From contig OU612066.1 of NCBI GenBank assembly GCA_914767715.1, positions 15,381,001-15,445,000 of the forward strand: a DNA stretch of 64,000 nt, written 5' to 3'. The stretch is from Membranipora membranacea (taxonomy: Eukaryota; Bryozoa; Gymnolaemata; Cheilostomatida; Membraniporidae). The stretch's first letter is position 1, and each line of letters begins with the position of its first letter. Shown one piece after another: positions 1-12,200 of the stretch. Both the position numbers and the translations under genes were made by a program. The notes under the pieces were generated by a model that worked only from the letters and a program-made list of their open reading frames with translations, was not told the origin of the DNA and did not search any database.

Positions 1-2241
1 AGATGGCAAGTAGAGGCATGGCCAATCGCAAGGAGACCAGAACTCAATATCTGTCTTTCCTCACAAAGTACCATTTACATTGAACAATTTACCCCGACCC
101 TAGCCCCCCTCCTCCCCGAACTATTTACAACAGAGGTTTTGATTGATTGATGAGCTCTCATTTGATTGGAGTTACAACTTTGCTTTTTTGAAGATGTCAC
201 AAACTAACATGGAATCATAGCTGTGAAAACGGAGTCAATAACTCTTTGCAGGGAATGTTTCCCAAACCAAATCGTCATATATGCTAACCATAGTCTTATT
301 ATTAAGTCTATGATGCTAACTTTTTAATCAAAATACGAGAATTTTGTCCCAGTATTTTTTATTTCTGATTATAGTCACATCATAATGGACATAAAAGTTA
401 AAGGCCAACTCTGCTAGTGTTACTAGTATTTAAACACCCTTGATTCTGCTTGCTAAACACCATGATATGCAAATATCATAAAACAATAAAACCATAGGAA
501 CTTACACATGGGTCTAAAATTGTCCTCAGAGATAGCAAACATAGGATTATATAACTGTAATTTGATTTCCTAATTTGATATAGGAGTAAGTGTGTATGAG
601 AACCAGTATGGGTTGTGTGAGTGAAGATGTTAATTTCGCTGAGATAATTTGATATGGGAGGATATATCAAATAGTATGAAACTTCAATATTGCTTCTTCA
701 TTATTCAAGAATTTAGATTTGTTTTTTTAGGCGGCTGAGTCAGTTAATGCTCTTCAACATATCAATCTGTGCCATGAGATGTCATTTCACGGATCGATTT
801 GTCAAGCAGCAAAAATGTCTCATTGCTGCCAATCGAGCCGTTGTGTAAGGGACAGAGTCTAGTCATGTTAGCCTGAAATTTCTATCTAGCCCTTAGCAGT
901 AGAAGAAAATTTTGTGATGCCCCCACAATTCAAGTTGCTGGAGTTGAGGAATCTCTCTTGTGTAACTAGTAATTATTACCATTGCAGGAATTTTTGACAG
1001 TTTATCTGAATATCTAGCTTTCGCATCAATGATTCCATGTAAGTTTATGCAATTGTGCGAGATATGATATCTACTATCAAGTATTAGCATAGTCCACAAT
1101 GGATTTGGTATCTAGTTACAAAGTATAGCCTGATCGGATTCAGTTTTAGTCTCGTTGCCAGTCTTCTTATGAGACAGGTCAAAAGTTTCTAGATTAAGAA
1201 GAAATGTAAATGTGGTGTCGGGTTGGCATATTTTGCAAATATTACGGATGCCGGACCTGCCTGGGTGAACTGTTGTACATATGCCAGCTTTTGATCAAAC
1301 AGTTGCTGGTATCGTAGAATGTCATAATATAGAGTCATGTGTAGTACAGTTAAAGTGTAGGCGGAGAATAGTATCACAGAGTTAGTTAAGTATTAGATGC
1401 TAATCCCTTCATTGCACGATCACTATCTCAAAAGGCCATCGATGTCTTCTATGAGTCAGACTATGACCTACATTACAGTAGCTCAAGTGGCTTTAGATAA
1501 GTGGCGCCTTCATCATGGATGGCTTGTTACCTGGAGTGTTTATGGCTGGTCTTTTACCTATATAGTTTTTATGGCAGGTCTGGCCGAGTTTCCCAGAGAA
1601 ACTGATACATCCCACATCCAATGATACTACATTTCACGCCCCTGATTTCCTAATACTCATCACAGAGTAATGTATGATACAAATTGTAAGAGTGGGTTGT
1701 ACTTGAATGAAATATTTTAGATTCTCATTGTGTTTAGCGTTCTAATATTGTTTGCAGAGAGCAGATAAGATTGTTGACACAGGTCACAGCACAGATAGCT
1801 CTTAGTCTAGCTTTGGGAGCGGAGTGGAGGAGTCGTATCTTTTCTCAGAAACCGGCCGGCGACAGTTAAATTAGAGGTCAGTATCTTTGGTATCACTAAT
1901 GGTAACATGGCTTATCTCACGCTAAAAACCACCAACGCCAACCAATAGCTTTGCCGAATAACACTTGAGAGTCGCAAGTAGGTTATTTTATACTTCAATG
2001 TTCATACACTGGACGAGATACCAGCAGTATTCACCGTGCTAGAGACCATAATATTCAACAATAAGGCACAGTATCAACGCCTGGTAAGAAACTAGGCTGA
2101 TCACAGCTGGCACCAAGAGGTCTTTCGATTTCATACTACCATCATTGCAAACTGGCACCTGCACATGAGCGTCCACGCTTCATGCGGGTAGCTTAGTGTT
2201 GTTGTAATAGTGTCTCGGGGCATTCCTCAGCCTTGAAGTTC

Positions 2242-2273
2242 AACCAGAGACTATAGATCTCTGGTCTCTGGTT
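2242..2273. repeat. Short palindrome, CCAGAGACTATAGA family, copy 1
   Basis: The arms AACCAGAGAC and GTCTCTGGTT are exact inverse complements around a 12-nt centre. The first half, CCAGAGACTATAGA, recurs at 6093, so this is a small repeat family and not a lone hairpin. No protein or RNA function is evident. Confidence 0.7.
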
Positions 2274-2753
2274 CAACTATTTGCGATTCAGCAATACTCA
2301 AGTTTGTCCAATTTATGCTGTTGTGGATTGGTAACAACATAAAGCCAACCGGCTTTGAATGACTACAGATTCAGAAGTTATAAGTGAGTTTTATCGTAAT
2401 CGCATTATAGTTGAAACTTTCTCTGATTGGTATTTATTGAGTGAAGGTCACAAAACATTTCTTCGGCTTTCTGTTGATTATTATAAATCTGAACACTGGG
2501 TGTGTTGACGATTGAGACTGGGAATTGGATGCTGTTTTAATTAGGCTGCTGTGTCACTTTACTGCAAAAGACTAGTTGGCCCGTTCAGCTATCATCTGCT
2601 TCGGATGATTTGTGAATATCTCGCTTTTCAGTCACTGAAAAACAAGGCACTTCTCTGTTTGGAAACTATATCCCTACACAAAATTGCATCTGAAAGGCTT
2701 TGCCTACTATGTAACTACGTTCTGCGTTTTATGTTCTACGTTAGAGCCGAATT

Positions 2754-2775
2754 GAATCAATGAGTTCATTGATTC
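2754..2775. repeat. 22-bp palindrome
   Basis: The arms GAATCAATGA and TCATTGATTC are perfect inverse complements around two central bases. It has no recognisable function and could be a small palindromic repeat or chance. Confidence 0.5.
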
Positions 2776-5700
2776 GATTCATCTTCGCTTTTTGAGGCGT
2801 GAATGCCTAGGCCTAATAGAGTCATAATCGGGTCAGCAAAGTTAGTTTTCTCTTCTTCTTTCACACCTACACCCTGCCTGCCTTTCACAGAGACGGAATA
2901 AGAGTTGAGAAACTTGAGATTGAGTCAGCAAGCTGGCAATAAACACAAATGCTGCTGTATTTATTGGCATACTGCTTCAGTTAATATTCCTAAGCTATCA
3001 ATTTAGATAGCAGTTTACATTGATTGTAAAACCATCAATTTGTCAATATTCCCGGAATTAGGTCACCCAATCTATCAGATAGGAAGTAATGCGATTGCTT
3101 AATGCCTGACCACAACTTAGTCCGGAACCAAGAGATTGCTCATTTCAGTCTAACTCTATGCCCCACCCCTCTCTCCTGTCTTTCTGACACCTTAGTCTAG
3201 CATACTTGCTCGACCCAAACCAAATACTATATCAGGATTTATTTTAATAAGCTTGGTTGAGTCACTAAAATATGTTAATTCACATTGAATATGGGTCAGG
3301 CGGTTTTCTGTGGGGGAGGGCATCTAGGGGTCAGGTAGTGGGTGGCGGGAAGTGAGTCAGGATTATTCTTGAGATGCTTTTGTTTCCATGGTTAAGCCTA
3401 TTTGGTAATCATGATGCTAATTTGTCGCCAAGGACCTCCTCGATTAGCAGCGAGGTTGCGGATGTCACTAGCTTGGGAACTCATCATGTTGTCAGAAGAA
3501 TGTATCAATAGTCATTTCGGCTGTTACGGCTCCATGCTGGCAATGCCCTGGCCGGCAGTGACCTGGAAAGAATGGTCAGAATGACTTGTCTTCATAGATT
3601 ATTACATTCCATTTCTATTCTGGTTATTATCAGAATTTGATTAATGCCAGTTAAATTATTACCAATTTATGACATGAAAGATCACCATATATCCATCCCA
3701 ACATATGTAACAACCTGAGGTTTTACATTCCTCGAACAAAAATTACCCATTCATCACTCTATCCATTTTATATGTATACCAGTAAAAACACTGATTACCA
3801 CATATTCACATTGAATAATGGTGATAATCAATTGTGATTTGAGCTATCATGGCAAAATTGTATCAAGATCTGTTGTATCAATATCTGTTGCACCAATGCT
3901 GCTTCCATGTCTATGTAGCATCCATGTCTATGTAGAATTTGAGGCTCATGAAGTTTTCAATACCACATCTCCGATGACCCTATCAAATGAAACCCTTCTT
4001 GTGTGAAAGTTTGAATTAGGTTTCCAATTCCATCATATTTATCATACCAGAGATCTACATGATGAAAAAAATTGGCTAAAATCTGAGATTCCATCGCTGT
4101 GAAGACTTTGAAGCAAATACAAGGCTAAGCCACTATCAAATCGATTGCAGCTAAATCACGACTGAATCGATTTTCTAGAAAGTACCAATAGCCACCTAGA
4201 ATATTTTCATTCAACGACACCCTTGAGATGGCAACACAAATACGTAATCACTTCCCCACTTCCTGCCAGTCAATTGAAAAGAGTAAATATTGAATCCTTT
4301 CCTGGTTACCTATTCGAATGTTTGGCTCATAATCCTACTCCAATAGACGTGTTTGCCGTTACATTTTCTCTATTATTGGTTTATCTAGTTGTCTGTTGGT
4401 ATACTCTGGTCTCTCTTGAGTCTCTCTAGATTCTAGAATATAACCACAGGGTTGGAAAACTCATTCTAAATGTTACAGGTGTGCCTAGATATGAGGAATA
4501 ATGTACTTATAATGATTTAAGCTTGAAGCAGTTTAAATTGTTTGAGGCTATAACAAATGATGTAACTTTTGAGTCAATCATTGCTCATCTATGTGTTTGA
4601 ATTTTGCTTCAACTCTTGCCTGAGTTTCGAGCAGTGCCATTCCATTATTAACCACCTCATTTGGATTAGGGTTCAGGATGGTCAAAGCCACAACCAGCTG
4701 CGTGGCCAGAGATCAAAACCCTTACCAGTGATTCTGTTGAGATTGATGGTGATGTTCGATGATTGGCACTAATGTTAGCTCAGGCTCCATCATCTGATTA
4801 CACCATTTGTCTGGCCTGGTATTACTATGATGTATAATTAGTATGTAGATGGTAATCTGATGGATGGATAACACTGCTGAAGGATGTTCATCCGTTGAAC
4901 TTTTAGTGTACCCTGATTAACCAAATCTGGAAAAACTGAATCTCACTCACTTGCAGACAGTAGAGACAGACAAGATTTTAATTGGCTTGAGAGTGATCCA
5001 TGTTTCACTCATTTATAGACCAAAAAATACCGACAAGACTGAAGCAAGGGTCGTTGGAAATACTTAACTGAAGCTGTAGGCAATGTTACAACAGCCTCCT
5101 GGGATGGAATCCCTGCTCTTTGACTGCCTTTTGGTACATGATGAAGTTACAGCTCTTTTTTATCTCAGGTTTGACTCATCAGTGATGGCATCAACGGTGG
5201 CATAACATGCTAAGGGGTTTTCTCTTACACGTTAATCTCCTTCACGTTGTTTAGTGTGAGATCAAGAATTAATGAGTAATTAATTACATAATAGACAGGT
5301 TGGGTTGGTGGGTTCTAGTATGGCAGGTTTATTTGGTCTAGCCTGCTGTTACAACTTCAGAAGAGCCAAGCAGCTTGATCAAGTTGTGCATGAGCAAGAT
5401 AAGGGACGACTCCTGAAACTGACACCCGCTGGTTTTGTTATACAAGACTATGTAAGGTTACCCCTCCGTCTAACTGTCAGGCTGGCTATGTCTCAGAGCA
5501 GAGGGAGTGATTGTAGTGGGTTGTTGGCTCATATATCATAGTTAGGATATTTTCAATATTGCAACGCAACAAAGATCAAACAATGTATGCTTGAGCATTT
5601 AAACTAGGGCTAATTAACAATCTAGACAAGGTTTGTTTTACTAGGTGGCATTGAGGGTCATATAATTAGCATACCTCAGTCACTCCCTCCCTGTTGTGGT

Positions 5701-6092
5701 CAGAGGGTTGCTGGTAGGTGAGTGGGTGTTATTTATCTCGCCAGCATACATAACAACATAACAACCCTGGCCCTGTGAACCGCCTGCACACAAATGATAT
5801 CAGATGGATTTTCACTATTCATCTGCTCCATGACAACCATTGGCTCTAATTTCAGTTTGTGGCATCTGATATTGAATATCACTGCCACAATAATACTTTT
5901 TTGTGTGCAGCAATTGTTAAATGGGCCGTGGTTCACAGCTAGTAGCCACATCCATACATTATGTATGTCAAAGAGATAAATCATCATGACCATGAATTAA
6001 TCTATGGGCTTACTGAATGTCATGCCCCCAAGAAATGAGGCCAACTTAGACGTAAACACCTCATCCCGACCCACACTCAAGGTAATGCTATA

Positions 6093-6118
6093 CCAGAGAC
6101 TATAGAACTAGTCTCTGG
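6093..6118. repeat. Short palindrome, CCAGAGACTATAGA family, copy 2
   Basis: The arms CCAGAGACTA (6093-6102) and TAGTCTCTGG (6109-6118) are perfect inverse complements around TAGAAC. It shares CCAGAGACTATAGA with the palindrome at 2242-2273. It lies about 70 bp upstream of the splice acceptor of the first exchanger coding exon. Confidence 0.7.
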
Positions 6119-6224
6119 CTATACTCTGTTTTGGCCTAGTTTGATCTTTCTTCTTTCCACTCTACCATTGCTTTCTTTCTTCTTGCAGCTGACTGAAAAG
6201 TAGGTGATACCGCTCACCGCCAAG

Positions 6225-9200
6225 ATGATTGGCGAAGACCAGGGAACCGTGATCGATAACATCACCTACTACACACTAGATGAAATCAAAGAAGATTACT
6301 TCTGTGAAAGTTTGGGGCTGGTGATGCCATTTTTTAGTGAGTTCACATGGGCAAGATGGTTCCGTGGTACGATCTACCTTTTTGCTCTTCTCTGGTGCTT
6401 TATGGGCGTGTCCATCCTGGCTGATGTCTTCATGTGTGCTATCGAGAAGATCACAAGCAAAACAAGGATTATCACCATAGCCTCTGCTACTGCAAAGGGG
6501 AGCGAAGAAATCGAGATCAGAGTTTGGAATGACACAGTTGCCAATCTTACTTTGATGGCTCTCGGTTCTAGTGCTCCTGAAATCCTTCTATCTATCATTG
6601 AGATCGTTGGAAACAATTTCAATGCAGGGGAACTTGGACCATCAACCATTGTAGGCTCTGCAGCTTTCAACTTGCTTGTCATCACAGCTGTGTGCATAGT
6701 ATCGATCGACAGCAGCGAAGTTCGGGTTATAAAATCTGTGAAGGTGTTCTTCATCACAGCATTCTCCTGTGTGTTTGCCTACATATGGATGATAATTGTC
6801 TTAGTGGCAATAACAGCCGACTACATTGACATCTGGGAGGCAGTTCTCACCCTTCTCTTCTTCCCCATTCTGGTTCTGGTCGCATACATCGCCGATAAGA
6901 ATTTCTGTGCAAAGACCAAGAAGACGACCGCATCAATGGAACTTGGATTTGGTGAGTTGTTTCACGGATTTATCTTAAATGAACTCCACGCTGGTGGAAT
7001 GAATTCCTATTATTATGCTTACGGTTATGGGAAAACTGATACCCACATGTGCTTTCATATCTGCTGGAAGTCAAAAGCCTTGGAACTCTTGCCAGATTCT
7101 TATGTGGAACTTGGCCCATTTAATTTTTGTCCCAACTGATTATCGCATGCTTTGATTTGTTGGTTGATTTTAAGTGTATGATTGCCTGTTTTTGCAGAAC
7201 GACGTAAGTGATTTTTAGTTTCATGCCTTGTATCAGTTTTCACCATAAGTCACTACTCGGTCACATTGAGGCACGCAATTGTCCAAGTTTATATAGCTGC
7301 CCCAGTTTCTATGTTGTTAATATCGTCCAGCTTAGTGAAAATTGCAGCCGTATTCTTGATTTGTAAATGAAACCCCACATCTTGACTGGATAGTTTCTTT
7401 ATTAGTTTCTTGACCTGCTCACACATTTATGGTATTCAAAACAGTACCGGTATGAGTTATAAGGGCACATCAACCTTCTGTAAAACACCTTGGTAGTTGC
7501 TTCCCTTTAAACGCCACTCCACTAGCATGGCAGTCAAGGCGGAGCAACTCTATAGGGTGATGAAGTTTAGGCAAAGCATTTGGAAGTTTGGATTTCCATC
7601 TCTGATCAAAGTATTACAGACATGTTCTAATCCATCGGGTTTTATTTGTTTTGAGATGATAATGTTGGGGAGTGCGAGGTAGACCTCATAACGCAGAACT
7701 CAATTAAAAAGCAGAAAACCCTTACAAAGCAGAAGTCCCCTGAAAAGGGTAACTCGCTTTTAAAGCCGAAGTCCCCTGTAAAGGGGAGCTCGCTTACAAA
7801 GCCGAAGTCCCCTGTAAAGGGTAACTCATCTCCGAAGCCGAAATCCCCTGTTAAGAGAAATTCGCTTATAAAGCCGAAGTCCCCGAAATCCCTTGCGAAG
7901 GGTAAATCACTTACCAAGGGGAAATCAGCAGCAAAGGGTAACTTAGGAAGACGATCTTCCGCTTTTTGCTTGGCAACAGCTGCAATTATCATTACAGCTC
8001 AAAAGTTTCTCATATTATATGTTAATGTAATAAGTTTCTTGTTGAATTTGTTCAATGTATTGTTTTGTCACCAAAAGCGTCAAGACAACCTTCTACATTA
8101 CTACAGAACAAGTGTAAGGCTTCTCCTTGTAATGTCCTGTCTCTGGTTGTCCCATGAGGAGATTTTATCTATGTCAAGGTCAATTTTGAAACAAGGATTG
8201 TCTTGAAGGCAAAATTGACAGCCATTTGTTGTTGAAGGGTTTGGCCAGGGATACAATACTTTAGTCATGTTGAATTGGAATATGATACCACAAAATAAAA
8301 CTTTTTATGTGGGCGAAGGACACACGGTTGCAGCTATGTTGTGGGCTGTCTTTCATAGAAGTCCGGTATCACTTCCGCAGTATAAACACTGATAACATCA
8401 ATTTATTTTCAACAGCAGATAATTATATTCTTTTTATTACCCTAGATGACTCCCAGACTAAACTTCTTGACAAGTACAAGCACCTGTGGAAGGATGGCAA
8501 AGTCGACAAGAATGTCATTGCACAGATTCTCAAGGTGAATAACTTTTCTTATAGTTGTCATTCTGACCCCGCAGCCCTTAACTTATAAAGCATTATATTG
8601 CCCTGACAGAATTTTTCAACGCTGGTATCATACATGCCGCGCACCATGATTTTCAAATCAGGTATTTGTGCATGCTATCCCATGATGCATCATCAGCTTT
8701 ATTCTAACACTGTTTCCATAATGCAATGATCAGCGAACCACAGTACAAATTTACTAATGCTAGAAGTGTATCATTTTGTATGAGCAATATTGGCAGTTCA
8801 AGAATATCATTGCATTATGGGATATCATTCCCAATGCTCTACGAGGGCTACTGTTGGAATAGCCTACAGATAATGATGTTTCATTGCAAATAATGACAAA
8901 CAACATGACCTGATGTATTGTTTTAAATTTAAATTTAAAATTAAATTTGAATTTGGAGGTGGCGGGTTCTGGGGTAAGGCAGTGAAGTTGTATCTCCTAA
9001 CTGTTATAACAGGCAAAAAACTCATGCTTCAAATTCCCCCCAAAGTTTTGGGATCCAGTTCAATGTTGTAACTATGTAGATATTATCTAATAAAAAACGA
9101 CTTGTCAGTTCAAATTGCATATAGGTATGACACTGTAGCTAAGGTGATCAGCTGCAGCTGGCTTATTTTCCATAGCATCTACGGTCATGTCAGCATTGAG

Positions 9201-12200
9201 ATGACATTTACGAGTAGTTAACAGATTCCTCTAAGCAACTATGTTTTGACATGTTTCTGAAATCTATCTGAATCATATTGCCCAATTCATTCCTTTATGA
9301 CGTCACAGCCTGGATGATACAGCTTGACTCCTCTCCACTAAAAGAAATTCAGCCTAAAGTCATGCAGACTTAAATGCTGCGTTCATCGTGCGAAATGGAA
9401 AATGCATAAAACTGATCCCTCGATCCTGATTCCATTTTGCATTGCTAATAGTTGCTGACGATGACGCCCTGTAGATTACATGCACCCCTTTTTATCACGA
9501 TCACAGCATTGTGTAATTTGCTGCAAAAGGAATAAGCTCTCAGCATCACTGTTGTCACATTGTGCTCATCATTGCTTGAACTTTTTTATAACTGTTCTGA
9601 TATGCGATGAAACCTCACTGGCTGCAAGGAGTTAGACTCTAACTCCTTGCTGGCTGCAAGCATAATTTAACCTAATCAATCCCACAATGCAAACTGTTTA
9701 CTGAGCTGATGCCTGGCTCTTCTCTTGTCCATACCTCACCAGGAGAGCCAGGCCAAATGCTGTAATTGTGTGATGTTTCATAGCATTCATAGTGCGGGTG
9801 ACAGGCTAATGACGTTTCCTTTTGATTTTATTTAATTTAAAAGATTGAAGAAGTAAGTAGCATTCAGACTTCTTATTGTAACCCGATGTTCTGCCAACTG
9901 TTAACTTACATGGACATTGATCTCTTGTGAAAACTTAACAGGTTTTCACACAGAGCTCGATGGTCCTAGTCTTTTGCTCATAATCAATGTTGTGATGCCA
10001 TCATTGTAATTAATGATTCGATTCGCAAAAATCCTACCAAACATGCCAGCACGTGAAACATGGAACCCCTACTTCCTGATCCCAATCGGCTGCGAATTAT
10101 GTTGCTGTCATTGATAAGGGGTTTGCTAAAGTGTTTGCTCTGATTGGTTAAACCCAACCAATCAAAGCAACACCCTGGCTTGTAAGGGGTGTGCTGTCGA
10201 AAAACTCCCCCTGTATTACCATGTCATAGGTGATCATTTAGTGTGCTGTTAGTACTTTAATTTATATTTTTTAAATGTTTATAACAACTCCTGTTTCTCA
10301 TGTTTTTTTATTGATTCACATGCTTCATCCTTAACGCTGGACTTTGCCACTGACAGGAAACTGAGTTTAATTACTTGCTAGGCCTCAAAAACATTTTTGT
10401 TTCAAATCACTGTGTCTACTTTTCAAGAACACTAGACATGATATTTCATAGTGCATGAAATAGCAGTGTTTATTCGGTTTCGGGTCCTGGTGTGATTTGA
10501 TATTGGAAAAAAAGTAGCTAGGTCTTTTGGGGGAAAATATGGTGCCATTGCCATAGAATGCTTTGGTGTGTTGCCGTGTTTAGTGCCTGGTTTAGGAGGA
10601 ATTTAGTTTAAGTGCTCCAAGCGTACCGGGATAGCTGGTAGAAGCATTTCATTATCAACCACTTTCCCCCCTCCTGGGAGAGGGGCTGATAATGAAGTGC
10701 TACTACCAACTATCCCGGCACAGTTTGAGCGCCTAAACTAGGAGGGATTCAATGGTATTCAGTCTCTTGAGCATCCAAACACCTGCAAAAATTTTGATCT
10801 TTAATTTGTATCAGTAATCTCGTGTTCTTGGGTTATTATTATTAGTGTGTTTGAGTAGTGGGGGAAAATCCTTCAAAATCCACTCCTTGGTGACCATCGG
10901 CCTTTAGCTCTGGTACTTTAGAAATTTATAACCCTAAAAGGATTTCTTTCCGCTACATGCACCATTCATATTCCACTTTCGCTCCATTTTTATTTCTTAC
11001 GCCAAAAAATCATCCGATATGATTACATCTTCAGTTCTGTTGGCTATCTAGGCGGTTAAACTGACTGGTCACTCACCTCTTTTTCTTCACTCTCTTGTTA
11101 TAGGAGATTGGAAAACATCACCACCTTTCAGATGAAGACAAGGCAAAACTTGCAGCAGCTAGAATCTCAGAGGAGCAGAAGAAAAGCCGAGTTTGGTACA
11201 GGATCAATGCTAACCGAAAGATGTTTGGTGGTAAAAGTTTGGCGCCAAGACTCAACCCTCAACTGTCTGTGGTAAGGTCGATGATACCTTTATCGTAGGC
11301 TTTCGAGAGTTTTCCTTTTGGCAACACCTTCATGAACTTATTGTGTCTCGAGAAGGAATTTACTGCCCAGACAAGAACATCAGACTTCAACCATAACAGG
11401 TGTAAGGCGATGAGGCCTTTTCAACCATGTCAGTGCAGTCTGGGATTTCCTTCTAACTGCAAAGCCTACTTGAGATATGATTGGCATTGGTGAATTTACG
11501 TCATTCGTTTCCCAAATCTGCTACTTGCCTATGCGACTTCCTTTCAAATGCAGAAAATGGAAGAGCTATCTTTTGATTATATTGACTTAATTATGATGTT
11601 ACAAATATCATATAAGTAACAAAGCGGTTGATTATAGATTCTGGCATCAATTGCCAAGAGATCATTGGTATGAGAGCTCAACATATTTCGTTCCTCTCCA
11701 AATTGATCATCGTATGGTGATGCACTCTACCCTTATATGGGTGAAACATCACACAACTATTTGCTTTGTTTCGTTGCGTCATGAATATACAGCAGTATTT
11801 ATTGTGATTGTGGTAGCTACACTCCCCAGTAACCTCATTTTACAATTGCTTGCTTGCTGATTTAAAGCCCAGACCCCTAATTAAGAAAGTTCACGGTTTC
11901 CTTATCGAGCACATTTTAATTCGGTTAGTCATTTCCCAGGATGCCTATTTCCTGAGCAACCCAACCAAAGTTGAAATGCCATCTCGCAGAAAGCCAGGTG
12001 AATTCTCCTGGGTTTGGTCAAAGGCCAATAATCATTGTTGGCATAACAACTTTGTTACTTTAAATAGCAGCTAATGAGACTAAGAGGCCCACATCACGCA
12101 GATGCAAATCGAAGTTACATCACTTTGTTTTCAAACCCCCAGCATGGATAGCTTATACCTCGCCCTACATGAGCAATGTGGTTCAATATTCACTGTTGAG

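Larger units (their letters stand above)
1..6188. other. Gene-free 5' flank
   Basis: I see no coding exon in this stretch. The open frames are short, lack splice logic and resemble no family I know. It holds short palindromes at 2242-2273, 2754-2775 and 6093-6118, annotated separately or as findings. It may contain untranslated first exons and control regions of the sodium/calcium exchanger that follows, because that gene's coding exon begins behind a good acceptor at 6188, but I cannot place them. Confidence 0.6.

Noticed and set aside
1397-5541. Several plus-strand frames of 60-78 codons in the left flank
   Set aside because: Short, no homology by eye, no consistent splice phases with each other or with NCX.
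6374-6757. Minus-strand open frame of 127 codons
   Set aside because: It lies wholly opposite the conserved alpha-1 exon of NCX and is a shadow.
7642-7992. Minus-strand open frame of 116 codons with GDFGF repeats
   Set aside because: It is the complement of the KSP-repeat exon. The plus-strand reading has matching splice phases on both sides; the minus one has no context.
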